Assembly (NCBI GenBank): GCA_004292955.1
Contig: RDXX01000009.1
Location: forward strand, 310,001 to 374,000
Reading direction: 5' to 3'
Origin: Oscillatoriales cyanobacterium
GTDB taxonomy: Bacteria > Cyanobacteriota > Cyanobacteriia > Cyanobacteriales > Microcoleaceae
DNA length: 64,000 bases
The position numbers and the translations under genes are program-made. Position 1 is the first letter of the stretch, and the number at the start of each line of letters is the position of its first letter. Below are positions 7,787-16,742 of this stretch, piece by piece. The notes beneath the pieces were generated by a model, which was given only the letters and a program-made list of their open reading frames with translations, did not search any database and was not told the DNA's origin.

Positions 7787-9441
7787 ATGCCAGAACCACA
7801 AGCAAACCAACCAATTATTTGCACTAGCTTTGGCGAATGGTGCTTTCACAAAAATAGTCTTTCAAAAGAAGCGAAACATACAGTTGAAGTGCTGTTAAAA
7901 AGAGCAGGAACTTCTTACTGTTATAAAGCTGAGCGAATCCTGTCAAATAGAACTTCTCTGAGTTTTGTAAGCGATCGGATATCAGACCTCACAGCCCTGC
8001 TATTTCTGACCGATTTGATCGATCTGAATCTGGAAAACAATCAAATATCAGACTTAACACCCCTGCAATCTTTAACCAATTTGACAACGCTGTGTCTCAA
8101 CACAAATCAAATATCAGACTTAACACCCCTGCAATCTATTTGACAACGCTGTGTCTCAACACAAATCAAATATCAGACTTAACACCCCTGCAATCTCTGA
8201 GGAATTTGACTCATCTGGGCCTGAGCAACAATCAAATATCAGACTTAACACCCCTTCAATCTCTGAGGAATTTGACTTATCTGGGGCTGGGCAACAATCA
8301 AATATCAGACTTAACACCCCTGCAATCTCTGACCAATTTGACTTATCTGAATCTGGACAACAATCAAATATCAGACTTAATACCACTGCAATATCTGACA
8401 AAATTAAATTATTTGAAGCTGGAAAAAAATCAGCTTCCAGACTCAACACCCCTGCAATCTCTGTGGAAAGTTACCGTCAATTCTACAGAGCGAGTCGATC
8501 GCACTCGTGCCGCAGCAGCGATCGAATTTGCTTACGCCACTCTCGGCAAGACTTGCCCAAAAATTATTTTTTGTGCGAGTCCTCACTCCGCCATAGCACA
8601 ATTGAAAAGTTTGGAATTTCTAACTAATAAAACTGATTTATTTGTGTGTTTTTATCAACAGATAAAATCAGCCTGTCGGCTTTTTTACTGCATGAAAAGT
8701 CGTGTGAGTATTTCAGGAATTAGATGGGAGGGGCAGCTCGAACAAGAATTGCGACGAGATATTTCGGACTATTTGAACTATTCAACGTCGATATTTACTT
8801 GGAATTCTGTTATGAATTCTCTGTTGAAGACCATCTACATAGCTGACTTTTGTGTGTCTGTAATTAAAATTTTTATCAACCCCGATGCACAAAAAGCTTT
8901 TGAATGCTTGAAGCAGCTTTTAGTTGAATGCGGGTGGATTTTTGCATTTGAGGATGTCTGCTGCGTGTGCGATCGCCCCTCAAAACTATCCCTCGACAGT
9001 GAAGATCGACTGCACGCAGAAGGAGAAAGTGCGATCGAATTTACCGACGGTTACAAACTCTACTCGTATCACGGAGTAAATTTGCCGGAAAAATACGGAC
9101 AAATACACCCGAATCAGTGGGAAGCACGATGGATTTTAGAGGAAGAAAATGCCGAACTTCGGCGAGCGTTAATTCAGGGAATTGGTTACGCTAGAATTTG
9201 CTCAGAGTTGCAAGCCACAGAATTAGATAGTTGGCAAGAATACACTCTGTTAAAAATAGATTTTGAGGACGATTTCGACGAATCTGGGCAGCCGTTACCA
9301 GTTTTTTTGTTAAAAATGACCTGTCCGAGCACCGGACACATTCATTCGTTGCGAGTGCCTCCTGATGTAGTATCAGCAAAAGAGGCAATTCGCTGGGTAA
9401 ATTGGGACATTGACTCAGAAGAGTTTTCCGTGCAAACTTGA
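7787..9441 (+). pseudogene. Leucine-rich-repeat/DUF6745 protein, frame broken in the LRR array
   Basis: The first frame (ATG 7787) encodes an N-terminal segment, then LRR units of the NQISDLTPLQSLTNLTTLCL type, and stops at 8141-8143. The next frame carries five more 22-residue units and a C-terminal region of about 330 residues. That region holds EFAYATLGKTCPKIIFCASP, FEDVCCVCDRPSKLSLDSE, YHGVNLPEKYG, HPNQWEARWILEEENAE, IQGIGYARICSEL and STGHIHSLRVPPDV, matching the DUF6745 proteins found after LRR arrays in cyanobacteria. The break is precise. The 66-bp unit at about 8041-8106 is followed by a near copy lacking 7 nt (TTAACCA), which shifts the frame. Slippage between almost identical repeats explains it. 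The C-terminal part has no good start of its own. Confidence 0.75.
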
Positions 9442-9510
9442 ATGCAAGCAGCAGAAATACAAGAACCTTAGATTATTTGTTCATTAGGATGATTTCAGGA
9501 AATACGATAT

Positions 9511-10074
9511 ATGGTAGTTGCAGCAAAATCAACGATTTCTCTTGCAGAGTTTTTGCAGTTGCCCGAAACTAAACCAGCAAGCGAGTACATCGACGGTCAA
9601 ATTTATCAAAAACCTATGCCGCAAGGAAAACATAGCCGATTGCAAAAACGATTGCTGGAGGCAATTTCTGAGGTTGGGGAACCTCAAAAGTTAGCCTGTG
9701 CATTTCCCGAATTGCGCTGTACGTTTGGGGGGCGATCGATCGTTCCCGATATTGCTGTTTTTGAGTGGTCTCGCATTCCCGTTGATGAAGATGGAGAAAT
9801 TGCCAACCGCTTTGAAATTCCACCGGATTGGATAATTGAAATTTTGTCACCTGACCAATCTCCAAATCAGGTGATAAAAAAAATAATTTTTTCGATCAAT
9901 CACGGTACTAAATTGGGTTGGTTTGCCGATCCGAGCGATAAATCAGTAATAGTTTTTCAACCGAATCAATTGCCTGAGGTTAAATCAGATACGGATATTT
10001 TACCTGTTCTTAGCGTGTTGGGCGATTGGCAGTTATCCGCAGCCGAGTTGTTTAATTGGTTGAAAATTAATTGA
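9511..10074 (+). CDS. Uma2 (DUF820) family PD-(D/E)XK-like protein
   Basis: A 187-residue protein with the Uma2 pattern: the FLQLPETKPASEYIDGQIYQ opening, MPQGKHSRLQKRLLEAI, and the nuclease-like core with PDIAVFEWSRIP followed by PPDWIIEILSPDQS. The Asp of PDIAVFEW and the Glu of IEILSP are the presumed metal ligands. The basic residue usual after SPDQS is represented by KK in QVIKKIIF. The C-terminus (GDWQLSAAELFNWLKIN) is also standard. Uma2 genes are greatly expanded in cyanobacteria, and their nuclease role is predicted by fold only. The start ATG is 69 nt after the broken LRR gene; no shared operon is implied. Two other diverged members lie at 18015-18602 and 28034-28630. Confidence 0.82.
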   Translation: MVVAAKSTISLAEFLQLPETKPASEYIDGQIYQKPMPQGKHSRLQKRLLEAISEVGEPQKLACAFPELRCTFGGRSIVPDIAVFEWSRIPVDEDGEIANRFEIPPDWIIEILSPDQSPNQVIKKIIFSINHGTKLGWFADPSDKSVIVFQPNQLPEVKSDTDILPVLSVLGDWQLSAAELFNWLKIN

Positions 10075-10303
10075 TTTAATACGAATTTAAAAAAGTCTTG
10101 CTAGAATCATCAATCTTAGACCAATTCTTAACAGTGGCAGATCCCCGCGCAGGACACGGCAGTGCCGTTTCCCTACAGAAAACTGATATCTTTGCCAAAA
10201 ACTTAATCCATAAAACACTAATCAACATTGGCCCTGTGCCACTTAAAATGGTGGAATGCACAAACCATCAATTTAGGAAAAACTGTTAATAAGATAAGAA
10301 AGA
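10075..10303. other. Intergenic region with a dispersed palindrome
   Basis: No gene is recognisable. A CACGGCAGTGCCGT palindrome near 10157-10170, followed by TTCCCTACAGA, resembles a dispersed cyanobacterial repeat. A degraded relative (CAATGCCACGTCCCTACAGA) lies near 44578-44600. Confidence 0.5.
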
Positions 10304-10329
10304 AGCCCGCCTTCAGTCAAAGGTGGGCT
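10304..10329 (-). terminator. Hairpin, probable terminator of the transporter operon
   Basis: AGCCCGCCTT (10304-10313) pairs with AAGGTGGGCT (10320-10329) around a 6-nt loop, with one G-U pair. On the minus strand it is followed by TCTTTCTTATC, which is U-rich in RNA; the plus strand has no T tract. It lies about 220 nt beyond the end of the cmpD-like gene. Confidence 0.5.
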
Positions 10330-10549
10330 AAATTCATGCCAGCTTACAGACAGCTAGGCAATCGGGTCTCTTAGCCGATTGACGTAAAAGTTGAGAAAAA
10401 GATCCAAATCTTCCGGAAAAACTTATCCTCAACAATTAAGCTCCAGTTTACCCAAGCAGATCGGGAAAATTTCGCACACAGCGATGTTTCCCTGCAAGTG
10501 GGGAAATGCTGGAGCTTTATTTTGCCAGCAATCCCCAATCTCCAAGGGT

Positions 10550-11395
10550 TTAAGCGTCGTGATCGTGAGCGAAGCGGCGGAAGAGGAAGTCTAGGGCGTA
10601 GTTCCGCAGGTTGTAGTATTCGGGATCTTCCATCATTTGTACCCGATCGCGCGGACGTGGGAAAGGAATCTCCAAAACCTCGCCAATCGTTGCTGATGGG
10701 CCGTTAGTCATCATCACGAGTCGATCGGCCAAAAACAGCGCTTCGTCAATATCGTGAGTAATCATCAACACTGTACAGCGGTGATCGTTCCAGATTTTCA
10801 GCAATTCTTCCTGCAATTCTTCCTTAGTAATTGCGTCGAGAGCACCAAAGGGTTCGTCCAAAATCAGCACCTTGGGACGAATTGCTAAGGCGCGGGCGAT
10901 GGAAACCCGTTGTTTCATACCGCCGGAAATTTGCGGAGGTCTTTTCTCAGCAGCTTCTGTCAGTCCCACCATTGCCAAATGATCTTTGACGATCGCATTT
11001 TTTTCGGCTTTCGACTTCTCGGGAAATACAGCGTTAACGGCAATGTAAACGTTTTCAAACACAGTCCGCCAAGGCAGTAAAGCGTAACCTTGAAACACTA
11101 CCATGCGATCGGGGCCTGGCTTTTCGATCCGCTGCCCGTTAATCGACACGGTGCCTTCGCTGGGATGGCTAAAACCGGACACCATATTTAACAGTGTTGA
11201 TTTGCCGCAGCCGGAGTGTCCGATCAGAGTAATAAACTCTCCCTCAGCTACGGTCAAGTTAACGTTTTCTAATGCTCTGTAACCGTTTGGATATACTTTA
11301 TAAACATTGTCCATCACCAAAAAAGGCTGGCGGCGATCGTTTGGTTGCTGGCTCTGGGTTTTGGTGTTTGTCTGGTTGACAGCAGTATTAATCAT
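10550..11395 (-). CDS. cmpD: ABC transporter ATPase, CmpD/NrtD type
   Basis: A 281-residue ATP-binding subunit. Walker A GHSGCGKST is at residues 59-67, the signature is ISGGMKQRVSIARA, Walker B is VLILDEPFGALDA, and the switch histidine is in MITHDIDEA. The C-terminus (DPEYYNLRNYALDFLFRRFAHDHDA) is the one usual for NrtD and CmpD. It would form the second ATPase half beside the fused CmpC at the inner membrane. It is last of four genes in the order A-B-C-D, but separated from cmpC by 355 nt that hold a hairpin. The name follows from the binding protein, whose residues favour bicarbonate; NrtD and CmpD cannot be told apart by this subunit alone. Confidence 0.75.
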   Translation of the reverse strand: MINTAVNQTNTKTQSQQPNDRRQPFLVMDNVYKVYPNGYRALENVNLTVAEGEFITLIGHSGCGKSTLLNMVSGFSHPSEGTVSINGQRIEKPGPDRMVVFQGYALLPWRTVFENVYIAVNAVFPEKSKAEKNAIVKDHLAMVGLTEAAEKRPPQISGGMKQRVSIARALAIRPKVLILDEPFGALDAITKEELQEELLKIWNDHRCTVLMITHDIDEALFLADRLVMMTNGPSATIGEVLEIPFPRPRDRVQMMEDPEYYNLRNYALDFLFRRFAHDHDA

Positions 11396-11750
11396 GGGTT
11401 TGAGAAGCCGTTAGTAGGTGATTAGCGATAGCAAATAATGGAGTTTTGAATGGTGAGCTGCGAGTCGAGACTGTAGATTTTCGAGTTCCCTGTATATTTT
11501 CAGTATTGAGTTTAAATTGCAAGACTTTTGCATCAATTATATAATTGTGCCGCTTCGCTCTCAACAATGCAATCAATCGCTGTGATTTCTGATTCCTCTT
11601 GTCTGACTTGTGAGTTGATAAGTCTTTGACAGGGGCGATCGAGAACTAAGCAATTTTTTCACCTTTTGATACCTCAAAACTCGCAGAGCACCATTAGACA
11701 TTTGGCCGGTGGAAAGCATTCCACCGGCTGGGGCGGACACTCAACAGATC
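11396..11750. other. cmpC-cmpD intergenic gap with a hairpin
   Basis: A 355-nt gap inside the presumed operon. The only clear structure is a perfect 10-bp stem, GCCGGTGGAA (11705-11714) with TTCCACCGGC (11719-11728), 4-nt loop, just after the cmpC stop. No T tract follows on the minus strand, so it may stabilise or process the mRNA rather than terminate it. The rest shows nothing. Confidence 0.6.
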
Positions 11751-13751
11751 CTAAGCAGCTCTGCGGCCCGAATCCAGAATCACTTCAGCCATCGTGTAAT
11801 CGCGTTTAATCGCTAGATTGTTGAGATAGCCGATCGGATCTTCAGCATTAAACACCGAGCCATCAAACAAGCGGAGAGAACCCCGAGTGTAAGTAATATC
11901 AGACATTCCCAGCTCGCGCGCTGCTGTACTGAAGGGGCCGACTCGCACCACCCGTTCCAGAATTTCTACCCAGTTGCGGGGGAAGACTGTATCGCCCCAA
12001 CGCGCCATCTGTACCATGTGCCACAACTGTTCGGTACGGCTTGGGCGGTTCACCCCGTCGCCGGCGAACAAGTGGTGAGCGTATTCCCGCATCGGAGTAT
12101 CAAGATCGCAAGCAGTAGATTTGGAATCGCCAATTTGGATGTAACTCTTGTCAGTAGCGACGTACTCCCGTCCCGCCACAATTTCGGAAACTTCTTGAGC
12201 GTGGGCCGGATCGCTGCAATAGTGACAAGCTTCTAGCAAAGCTTTCACTAGAGCAATGTGAGTGTTGGGGTAAGCATTCGCCCAGTCTTCCCGAACTCCC
12301 AGAATTTTTGCCGGGTGTCCAGGCCACAGTTCCAAATCCGTAGCCACGGTAAAGCCGACTCCTTCCATCGCCGCGCGCAAGTTCCAAGGTTCGCCGACGC
12401 AGAAACCGTCAATCGTCCCACCTTGCAAGTCCACAATCATCTGGGCTGGAGGGATGTTTTTCAGTGAAACATCATGATCTGGGTCAATTCCGCCGGAAGC
12501 CAGCCAGTAGCGCAGCAGCAGGTTGTGCATCGATGAAGGGTGAACGATGCCCATGCGGTGAGTTTGGGCGGGGGTTCTGTGCAGCATTTCTTTGAAATCT
12601 GCCAGAGTGTAGATTCCTTGGTCGTAGAAGCGACGGGCCAGGGTAATTCCGTTGCCGTTGCGGCTCATGGTGAGGGCTGTAACGGTTGCTATGGGCTTCT
12701 CTTGGTGGCCTCCTAAGCTCAACCACGCTGCCATCCCAGAGGGCATTTGGGCTGCGTCTAGGTATCCGGCGGCGATGCCGTCTACGATGCCGCGCCAGCT
12801 TGTTTCGCGCACGAGATGCACTTCATCGAGGCCGTGTTTGGCAAATAAGCCTTTTTCTTTGGCGATCGCGAGGGGAGCGCAGGCTGCCAGGGGGATAAAG
12901 CCGAGTTCGAGGTTGACTTTTTCTAGGCCGTGGCGGGCGATCGCCGGTACTTTCCGCGCGCGCAGTTTTTTCACCCGTTTCTGCTGGTTGAGGAAGTAAA
13001 TCATTTCGCTCCGCAGCGCGTAGTAGCTGGGGTGCGAGACTACTTCCATACGTACCCGGGGGCGGGGGATGTCTACTTCGAGGATGCCGCCAATTTTCGA
13101 TTCTGGGCCGTTGGTGAGCATGACGATGCGATCGCTCAGCAGCACCGCTTCATCTACGTCGTGCGTTACCATCAAGGCGCTAATTTCGTACTCTTGGCAG
13201 ATTTCCATCAACTTTTCTTGCAAGTTGCCGCGAGTCAAAGCGTCTAGGGCGCCGAATGGTTCGTCTAAGAGTAACAGTTTGGGACGCAGGGCTAGGGCAC
13301 GGGCGATCGCCACGCGCTGTTTTTGTCCGCCTGATAGTAGTGCCGGTTGCTTCTCGGCGTGGGGGCCCAAGCCCACCATGTCAATGTGTTTTTGGATGAT
13401 GTCGAGGCGCTCGGCTTTAGCTAAGCCGCTCATTACTGAGTCTACGGCCAGGGTGATGTTTTCTCTGACTGTCCGCCAAGGTAGCAGCGAATAGTTTTGG
13501 AACACCACCATGCGATCGGGGCCCGGCTGAGTGATTCTTTGTCCGTCGATCGTCACCAATCCTTCTGTGGGCAGATCCAAACCTGCCACCATATTTAGCA
13601 GAGTGGATTTGCCACAACCCGAGTGTCCGACTAAGGAGATAAATTCTCCTTTTTTAATTTCTAAGTCGATCCCTTTGAGGGCTACGTATGTACCGCCGTC
13701 TGTTAAATTAAATGTTTTTCCGACTTGTTCTACCGCAATCAAAACTGACAT
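11751..13751 (-). CDS. cmpC: ABC transporter ATPase fused to a solute-binding domain, CmpC/NrtC type
   Basis: A 666-residue fusion. Residues 1-255 are an ATPase: Walker A GHSGCGKST (42-50), signature LSGGQKQRVA (139-148), Walker B LLLLDEP (159-165), switch MVTHDVDEA. From about residue 275 (LEKVNLELGFIPLAACAPLA) to the end it resembles the CmpA/NrtA binding protein but without a signal peptide, so it lies in the cytoplasm. In NrtC this domain is known to act as a regulator sensing the intracellular substrate. In this domain His409 (HPSSMHNLLLRYW) and Lys482 (GHPAKILGVREDW) stand where the cmpA product has Gln and Glu. The gene starts at the ATG at 13749-13751. It is preceded by a 403-nt gap with repeats. 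Confidence 0.82.
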   Translation of the reverse strand: MSVLIAVEQVGKTFNLTDGGTYVALKGIDLEIKKGEFISLVGHSGCGKSTLLNMVAGLDLPTEGLVTIDGQRITQPGPDRMVVFQNYSLLPWRTVRENITLAVDSVMSGLAKAERLDIIQKHIDMVGLGPHAEKQPALLSGGQKQRVAIARALALRPKLLLLDEPFGALDALTRGNLQEKLMEICQEYEISALMVTHDVDEAVLLSDRIVMLTNGPESKIGGILEVDIPRPRVRMEVVSHPSYYALRSEMIYFLNQQKRVKKLRARKVPAIARHGLEKVNLELGFIPLAACAPLAIAKEKGLFAKHGLDEVHLVRETSWRGIVDGIAAGYLDAAQMPSGMAAWLSLGGHQEKPIATVTALTMSRNGNGITLARRFYDQGIYTLADFKEMLHRTPAQTHRMGIVHPSSMHNLLLRYWLASGGIDPDHDVSLKNIPPAQMIVDLQGGTIDGFCVGEPWNLRAAMEGVGFTVATDLELWPGHPAKILGVREDWANAYPNTHIALVKALLEACHYCSDPAHAQEVSEIVAGREYVATDKSYIQIGDSKSTACDLDTPMREYAHHLFAGDGVNRPSRTEQLWHMVQMARWGDTVFPRNWVEILERVVRVGPFSTAARELGMSDITYTRGSLRLFDGSVFNAEDPIGYLNNLAIKRDYTMAEVILDSGRRAA

Positions 13752-13859
13752 GGTTTTCTTGCCTTTTTTGTAGGTTTGTCCTTGATTTTTCGATTATTTT
13801 TGACTGTTGACCGTTAGCTTTTATATTATGCCGATCGCCCAACTGCAATAATAATATTG

Positions 13860-13921
13860 GTTCGTAGTGAGGACTTCAGTTCTATTCTTTTAAAAAGCTG
13901 AGGACTGAAGTTCTGCTACTC
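13860..13921. repeat. GAGGACT-family palindrome, diverged copy
   Basis: TTCGTAGTGAGGACTTCAGT at one end and GAGGACTGAAGTTCTGCTAC at the other form an imperfect hairpin about 60 nt long. Better copies are at 24120-24171 and 55742-55948. It lies in the gap between cmpB and cmpC. A second hairpin, GAGGCTCTGCCTCG...CCGAGGCAGATCCTC, follows at about 13964-14002. Confidence 0.7.
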
Positions 13922-14053
13922 CTTTAACTCGTTATCAGGCACAGCCTGGTAACACATAATCAGGAGGCTCTGCCTCGATTTTCCAGCCGAGGCAGATCCT
14001 CTTGGATATGGGTTCCCAGTTATTTTACCGGACTTGATATTAGCTTTTAGCTA

Positions 14054-14152
14054 ACAACTGTCAACTGTCAACTGTCAACTGTCAACTGTCAACTGTCAAC
14101 TGTCAACTATCAACCGTCAACTGTCAACTGTCAACTGTCAACTATCAACTGT
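14054..14152. repeat. STRR, TCAACTG heptamers
   Basis: About fourteen tandem TCAACTG units with a few variants (TCAACCG, TCAACTA). It ends only a few bases before the stop codon of the permease gene and so sits within the presumed operon transcript. Confidence 0.9.
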
Positions 14153-14154
14153 TT

Positions 14155-15000
14155 TTATTTGCCTTGAGAGGGAGCAATTTTTTGCTGCAACCATGCCATC
14201 AGGCGATCGAGCATCAAACCAACAGCCCCAATGTAGAACACCGCCAAGAGAATTTCACTGATGTAGTTTTGCTGGTAAGCATTCCAAATAAAGAAGCCAA
14301 TACCTGTAATCCCGGACATCACGATTTCCGCTGCAATAATCGCCAGCCAAGCCAAACCGATCGCAATTCTCAATCCGGTGAAGATATAAGGAAGCGCCGA
14401 CGGAAACAAGATATTGATGTAATATTCCTTCTGAGTAAGTTGCAGCACTTTCGCCACGTTGTTGTAATCGTCAGGAATTTGACGAACACCTTCAGCCGTG
14501 TTGATTAAAATCGGCCAAACAGAGGTAATGAAAATCACGAACAAAGCAGCCGGTTCGTTTTGTTGAAGTGCAGCCAGGGCGATCGGTACCCAAGCCAAAG
14601 GTGCTACCATCCGCAAAAACTGGAAAATCGGGTCTAAAGCCTTGTTCAGGAAGGGATTCGTACCTACCACAACTCCCATGCTAATGCCCACAGCGGCCGC
14701 GAGAGTGTAGCCTTTTGCTACCCGTTCCAAACTAGCCATAGTCTGCCAAAATAAGCCGACTCCGTAGGTTTTGGAGTTCATGAAAGGATACATCAACAAA
14801 ATCCGCGTCCGTTCGTCAGTCCAAACGCTAGTTGGGGGTGGCAACTTGATGATTCCTGTACCCGACAGGAATTGCCAAATTAGCAGGAACCCTAAAAGTC
14901 CTAAAATTGGCGGCAATATATTTGACGAATTCTTTTTCCAAAACTCGCCAAGAACTCCTTGGACATCGACTCCGCCTCTCCGATTTGTGCTGACAGCCAT
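14155..15000 (-). CDS. cmpB: ABC transporter permease, CmpB/NrtB type
   Basis: A 281-residue integral membrane protein with about six hydrophobic segments (for example ILGLLGFLLIWQFLSG, LAAAVGISMGVVVGTN, PAALFVIFITSVWPILI, LLAVFYIGAVGLMLDRLM). The EAA-type cytoplasmic loop is seen around INILFPSALPYIFTGLRIAIG, which contacts the ATPases. The motif IGLAWLAIIAAEIVMSGITG is typical of the nitrate/bicarbonate/taurine permease family. The stop lies within 3 nt of an STRR tract, and the start is 190 nt from the end of the binding-protein gene, with another STRR between. The permease itself does not distinguish bicarbonate from nitrate. Confidence 0.8.
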   Translation of the reverse strand: MAVSTNRRGGVDVQGVLGEFWKKNSSNILPPILGLLGFLLIWQFLSGTGIIKLPPPTSVWTDERTRILLMYPFMNSKTYGVGLFWQTMASLERVAKGYTLAAAVGISMGVVVGTNPFLNKALDPIFQFLRMVAPLAWVPIALAALQQNEPAALFVIFITSVWPILINTAEGVRQIPDDYNNVAKVLQLTQKEYYINILFPSALPYIFTGLRIAIGLAWLAIIAAEIVMSGITGIGFFIWNAYQQNYISEILLAVFYIGAVGLMLDRLMAWLQQKIAPSQGK

Positions 15001-15145
15001 CTTGCTAATCTCCTGTGTTTCTGCTGTTTTTTTTCGAGACTTAAGTTATGCGAAGCTTTTACCAACTAACAATGGTCTCGCATCCCCACGGAAGCGGATT
15101 GTTTTTAGAACGAGGTTTAAATCGCACGCTTCTAAAAACTGTGTT

Positions 15146-15182
15146 GTCAACTGTCAACTGTCAACTGTCAACTGTCAACTGT
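15146..15182. repeat. STRR, TCAACTG heptamers
   Basis: Five tandem TCAACTG units between the binding-protein and permease genes, 8 nt from the cmpA stop. Confidence 0.88.
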
Positions 15183-15190
15183 TTAACCCA

Positions 15191-16588
15191 TCACGCTTTT
15201 TTAATTGCCAGACTCTTGATGTAATCTTCGGGCTTGTCCGGGTTGAATTCTTTGCCGTCGAAGAACTTCTCAACACCACGAGTCGATTTTGCCGGAATGT
15301 CAGCTTCAGCAACTCCGGCTAATTTAGCCGCAGCTTTCCACAAATCTCCTCGGTTGACTTTATCGATGATTGTCTTAGAATCTGCCAAGGTTTTTGTTGG
15401 CAAGAAACCCCAGCGGACGCTTTCGGTTAAGAACCACAAATCGTGGCTCTTGTAGGGATAGGAAACGTTGCCGACTCCATCATTCCAGTACAGCGTACTC
15501 ATTTTGAAGTCGTTGATTTCGGGCTTGCCGTCGCCCATGATATACTTGCCTTCATAAGGAGGAAGCAACACTCCAGGAGCTACGTCAAAGAAGTTTTTGC
15601 CAGAAACAATCGACACCAATTCCGCACGATTTTCTGGTTTGTCGCACCACTGCTGCGCTTCAATTATTCCTGCTAACAGCGCTTCGGTAGCTTTGGGGTG
15701 TTTGTCTACCCAGTCGCCGCGAATTGCGAGGTATTCTTCTGGATGTCCTTTCCACATTTCGGCAGTTAAAGCGGACAAGAAGCCAATTTTTTCTTTGACA
15801 ATCCGTAGGGGCCAGGGGTCACCTGTACTGAAACCGTCCATGCTGCCGGTTTTCATGTTGGCCACGGTTTGGGCCGCCGGTACTGTTAGCAACTCGACAT
15901 CTACGTCGGGATTGATGCCGTTAGCTGCTAGCCAGTAGCGAATCCATAAATCTTGGTTGGCTTTGGGAAAAGTGTAGGCTGCTTTGAAGGGCGTACCTGC
16001 TTTCTTGAGTCCGAGGATGTAGTCTTGGGCGGATTTTTCTAGTTTGAGTCCGAGGCCTTTACCTTCGTGTTTGGCAGCGATCGCAATTCCATTTCCCTGA
16101 GTGTTTAGCTGTAACAGCACGTACATCGGGATGCCGGCTTTATTCTTGGTGATCAGGCCTTTGCTAATCAAGTATGGCATCGGCATTTGCCACTGCCCGC
16201 CATCTATACCACCGCCTGCTGAGCCGATTTCTACGTTGTCTCGGGCCGAACCCCAGTTGGCTTGTTTGGCGACTTTGACATCTACCATGCCGTATTTGGC
16301 AAAGAAGCCTTTTTCTTGGGCAATAATTAAAGGCGCTGATTCGACGATCGGGATATATCCCAATGTAATCTTCGTGCTTTCGATGCCTTCTACTCTTTTC
16401 TCGTTGGCCACAGCAACTGCTGATGTGGCAGCAGGGGCTCCTCCAGCCCCACCAGCACCACCATCAGCAGTTCCACCGGGTTCGGGGGGATTTCCCAAAC
16501 AGCCTTTGAGCAGTATGGAACTGACGGCAGATGCACCTGCTGTAACTATAAATTTGCGCCGAGAAAAATTTTCTGAAAATTTGGTCAT
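15191..16588 (-). CDS. cmpA: Bicarbonate-type solute-binding lipoprotein (CmpA)
   Basis: A 465-residue lipoprotein: twin arginine SRRKF (Arg10-Arg11), hydrophobic stretch, and lipobox ILLKGC with Cys30, then a Gly/Ala-rich linker. The binding domain starts at [18 protein letters not shown]. Published structures of Synechocystis NrtA and CmpA show that His and Lys contacts to nitrate in NrtA are replaced by Gln and Glu in CmpA, which binds bicarbonate with calcium. Here the equivalent positions are Gln212 ([13 protein letters not shown]) and Glu285 ([13 protein letters not shown]), and [13 protein letters not shown] is also CmpA-like. I therefore call it cmpA. No nirA or narB gene is adjacent, which agrees with a bicarbonate operon. 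No LysR-type regulator gene is next to it, but a perfect inverted repeat lies about 130 nt upstream. Confidence 0.78.
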   Translation of the reverse strand: MTKFSENFSRRKFIVTAGASAVSSILLKGCLGNPPEPGGTADGGAGGAGGAPAATSAVAVANEKRVEGIESTKITLGYIPIVESAPLIIAQEKGFFAKYGMVDVKVAKQANWGSARDNVEIGSAGGGIDGGQWQMPMPYLISKGLITKNKAGIPMYVLLQLNTQGNGIAIAAKHEGKGLGLKLEKSAQDYILGLKKAGTPFKAAYTFPKANQDLWIRYWLAANGINPDVDVELLTVPAAQTVANMKTGSMDGFSTGDPWPLRIVKEKIGFLSALTAEMWKGHPEEYLAIRGDWVDKHPKATEALLAGIIEAQQWCDKPENRAELVSIVSGKNFFDVAPGVLLPPYEGKYIMGDGKPEINDFKMSTLYWNDGVGNVSYPYKSHDLWFLTESVRWGFLPTKTLADSKTIIDKVNRGDLWKAAAKLAGVAEADIPAKSTRGVEKFFDGKEFNPDKPEDYIKSLAIKKA

Positions 16589-16715
16589 AGCCTAGCCTCG
16601 CTCCAATACATAATCTTCTGTAACGACATCACTGAAGTTTATCAAAGCACTTTATTGCTGTTCGCTAAATTCGGCTTAGAGAACTGTTTTAAGCGCAGGT
16701 TGGCAGTAAGGATGA

Positions 16716-16742
16716 AAAAACTTATGGTAACAATAAGTTTTT
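16716..16742. promoter_or_regulatory. Perfect 10-bp inverted repeat upstream of cmpA
   Basis: AAAAACTTAT (16716-16725), 7-nt spacer GGTAACA, ATAAGTTTTT (16733-16742). It contains a T-N11-A symmetry within TTATGGTAACAATAA, of the kind bound by LysR-type regulators such as CmpR. It lies about 130 nt upstream of the cmpA start. An A/T-flanked terminator hairpin is an alternative reading. Confidence 0.45.

Noticed and set aside
8156-8449. An open frame antisense to the LRR array
   Set aside because: It is periodic only because the LRR DNA is periodic; no start signals.
10098-10594. Short open frames between the Uma2 and cmpD genes
   Set aside because: They run through palindromic and hairpin sequences and lack ribosome-binding sites.
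14771-15322. Plus-strand open frame antisense to cmpB/cmpA
   Set aside because: It translates an STRR tract and the antisense of strongly supported genes.
10550-16588. Naming the ABC operon nrtABCD (nitrate/nitrite)
   Set aside because: The ligand-position residues of the binding protein (Gln212, Glu285) and the GGQWQMPMP segment follow CmpA, and no nitrate or nitrite reductase gene is adjacent. The ATPases and permease alone do not decide.
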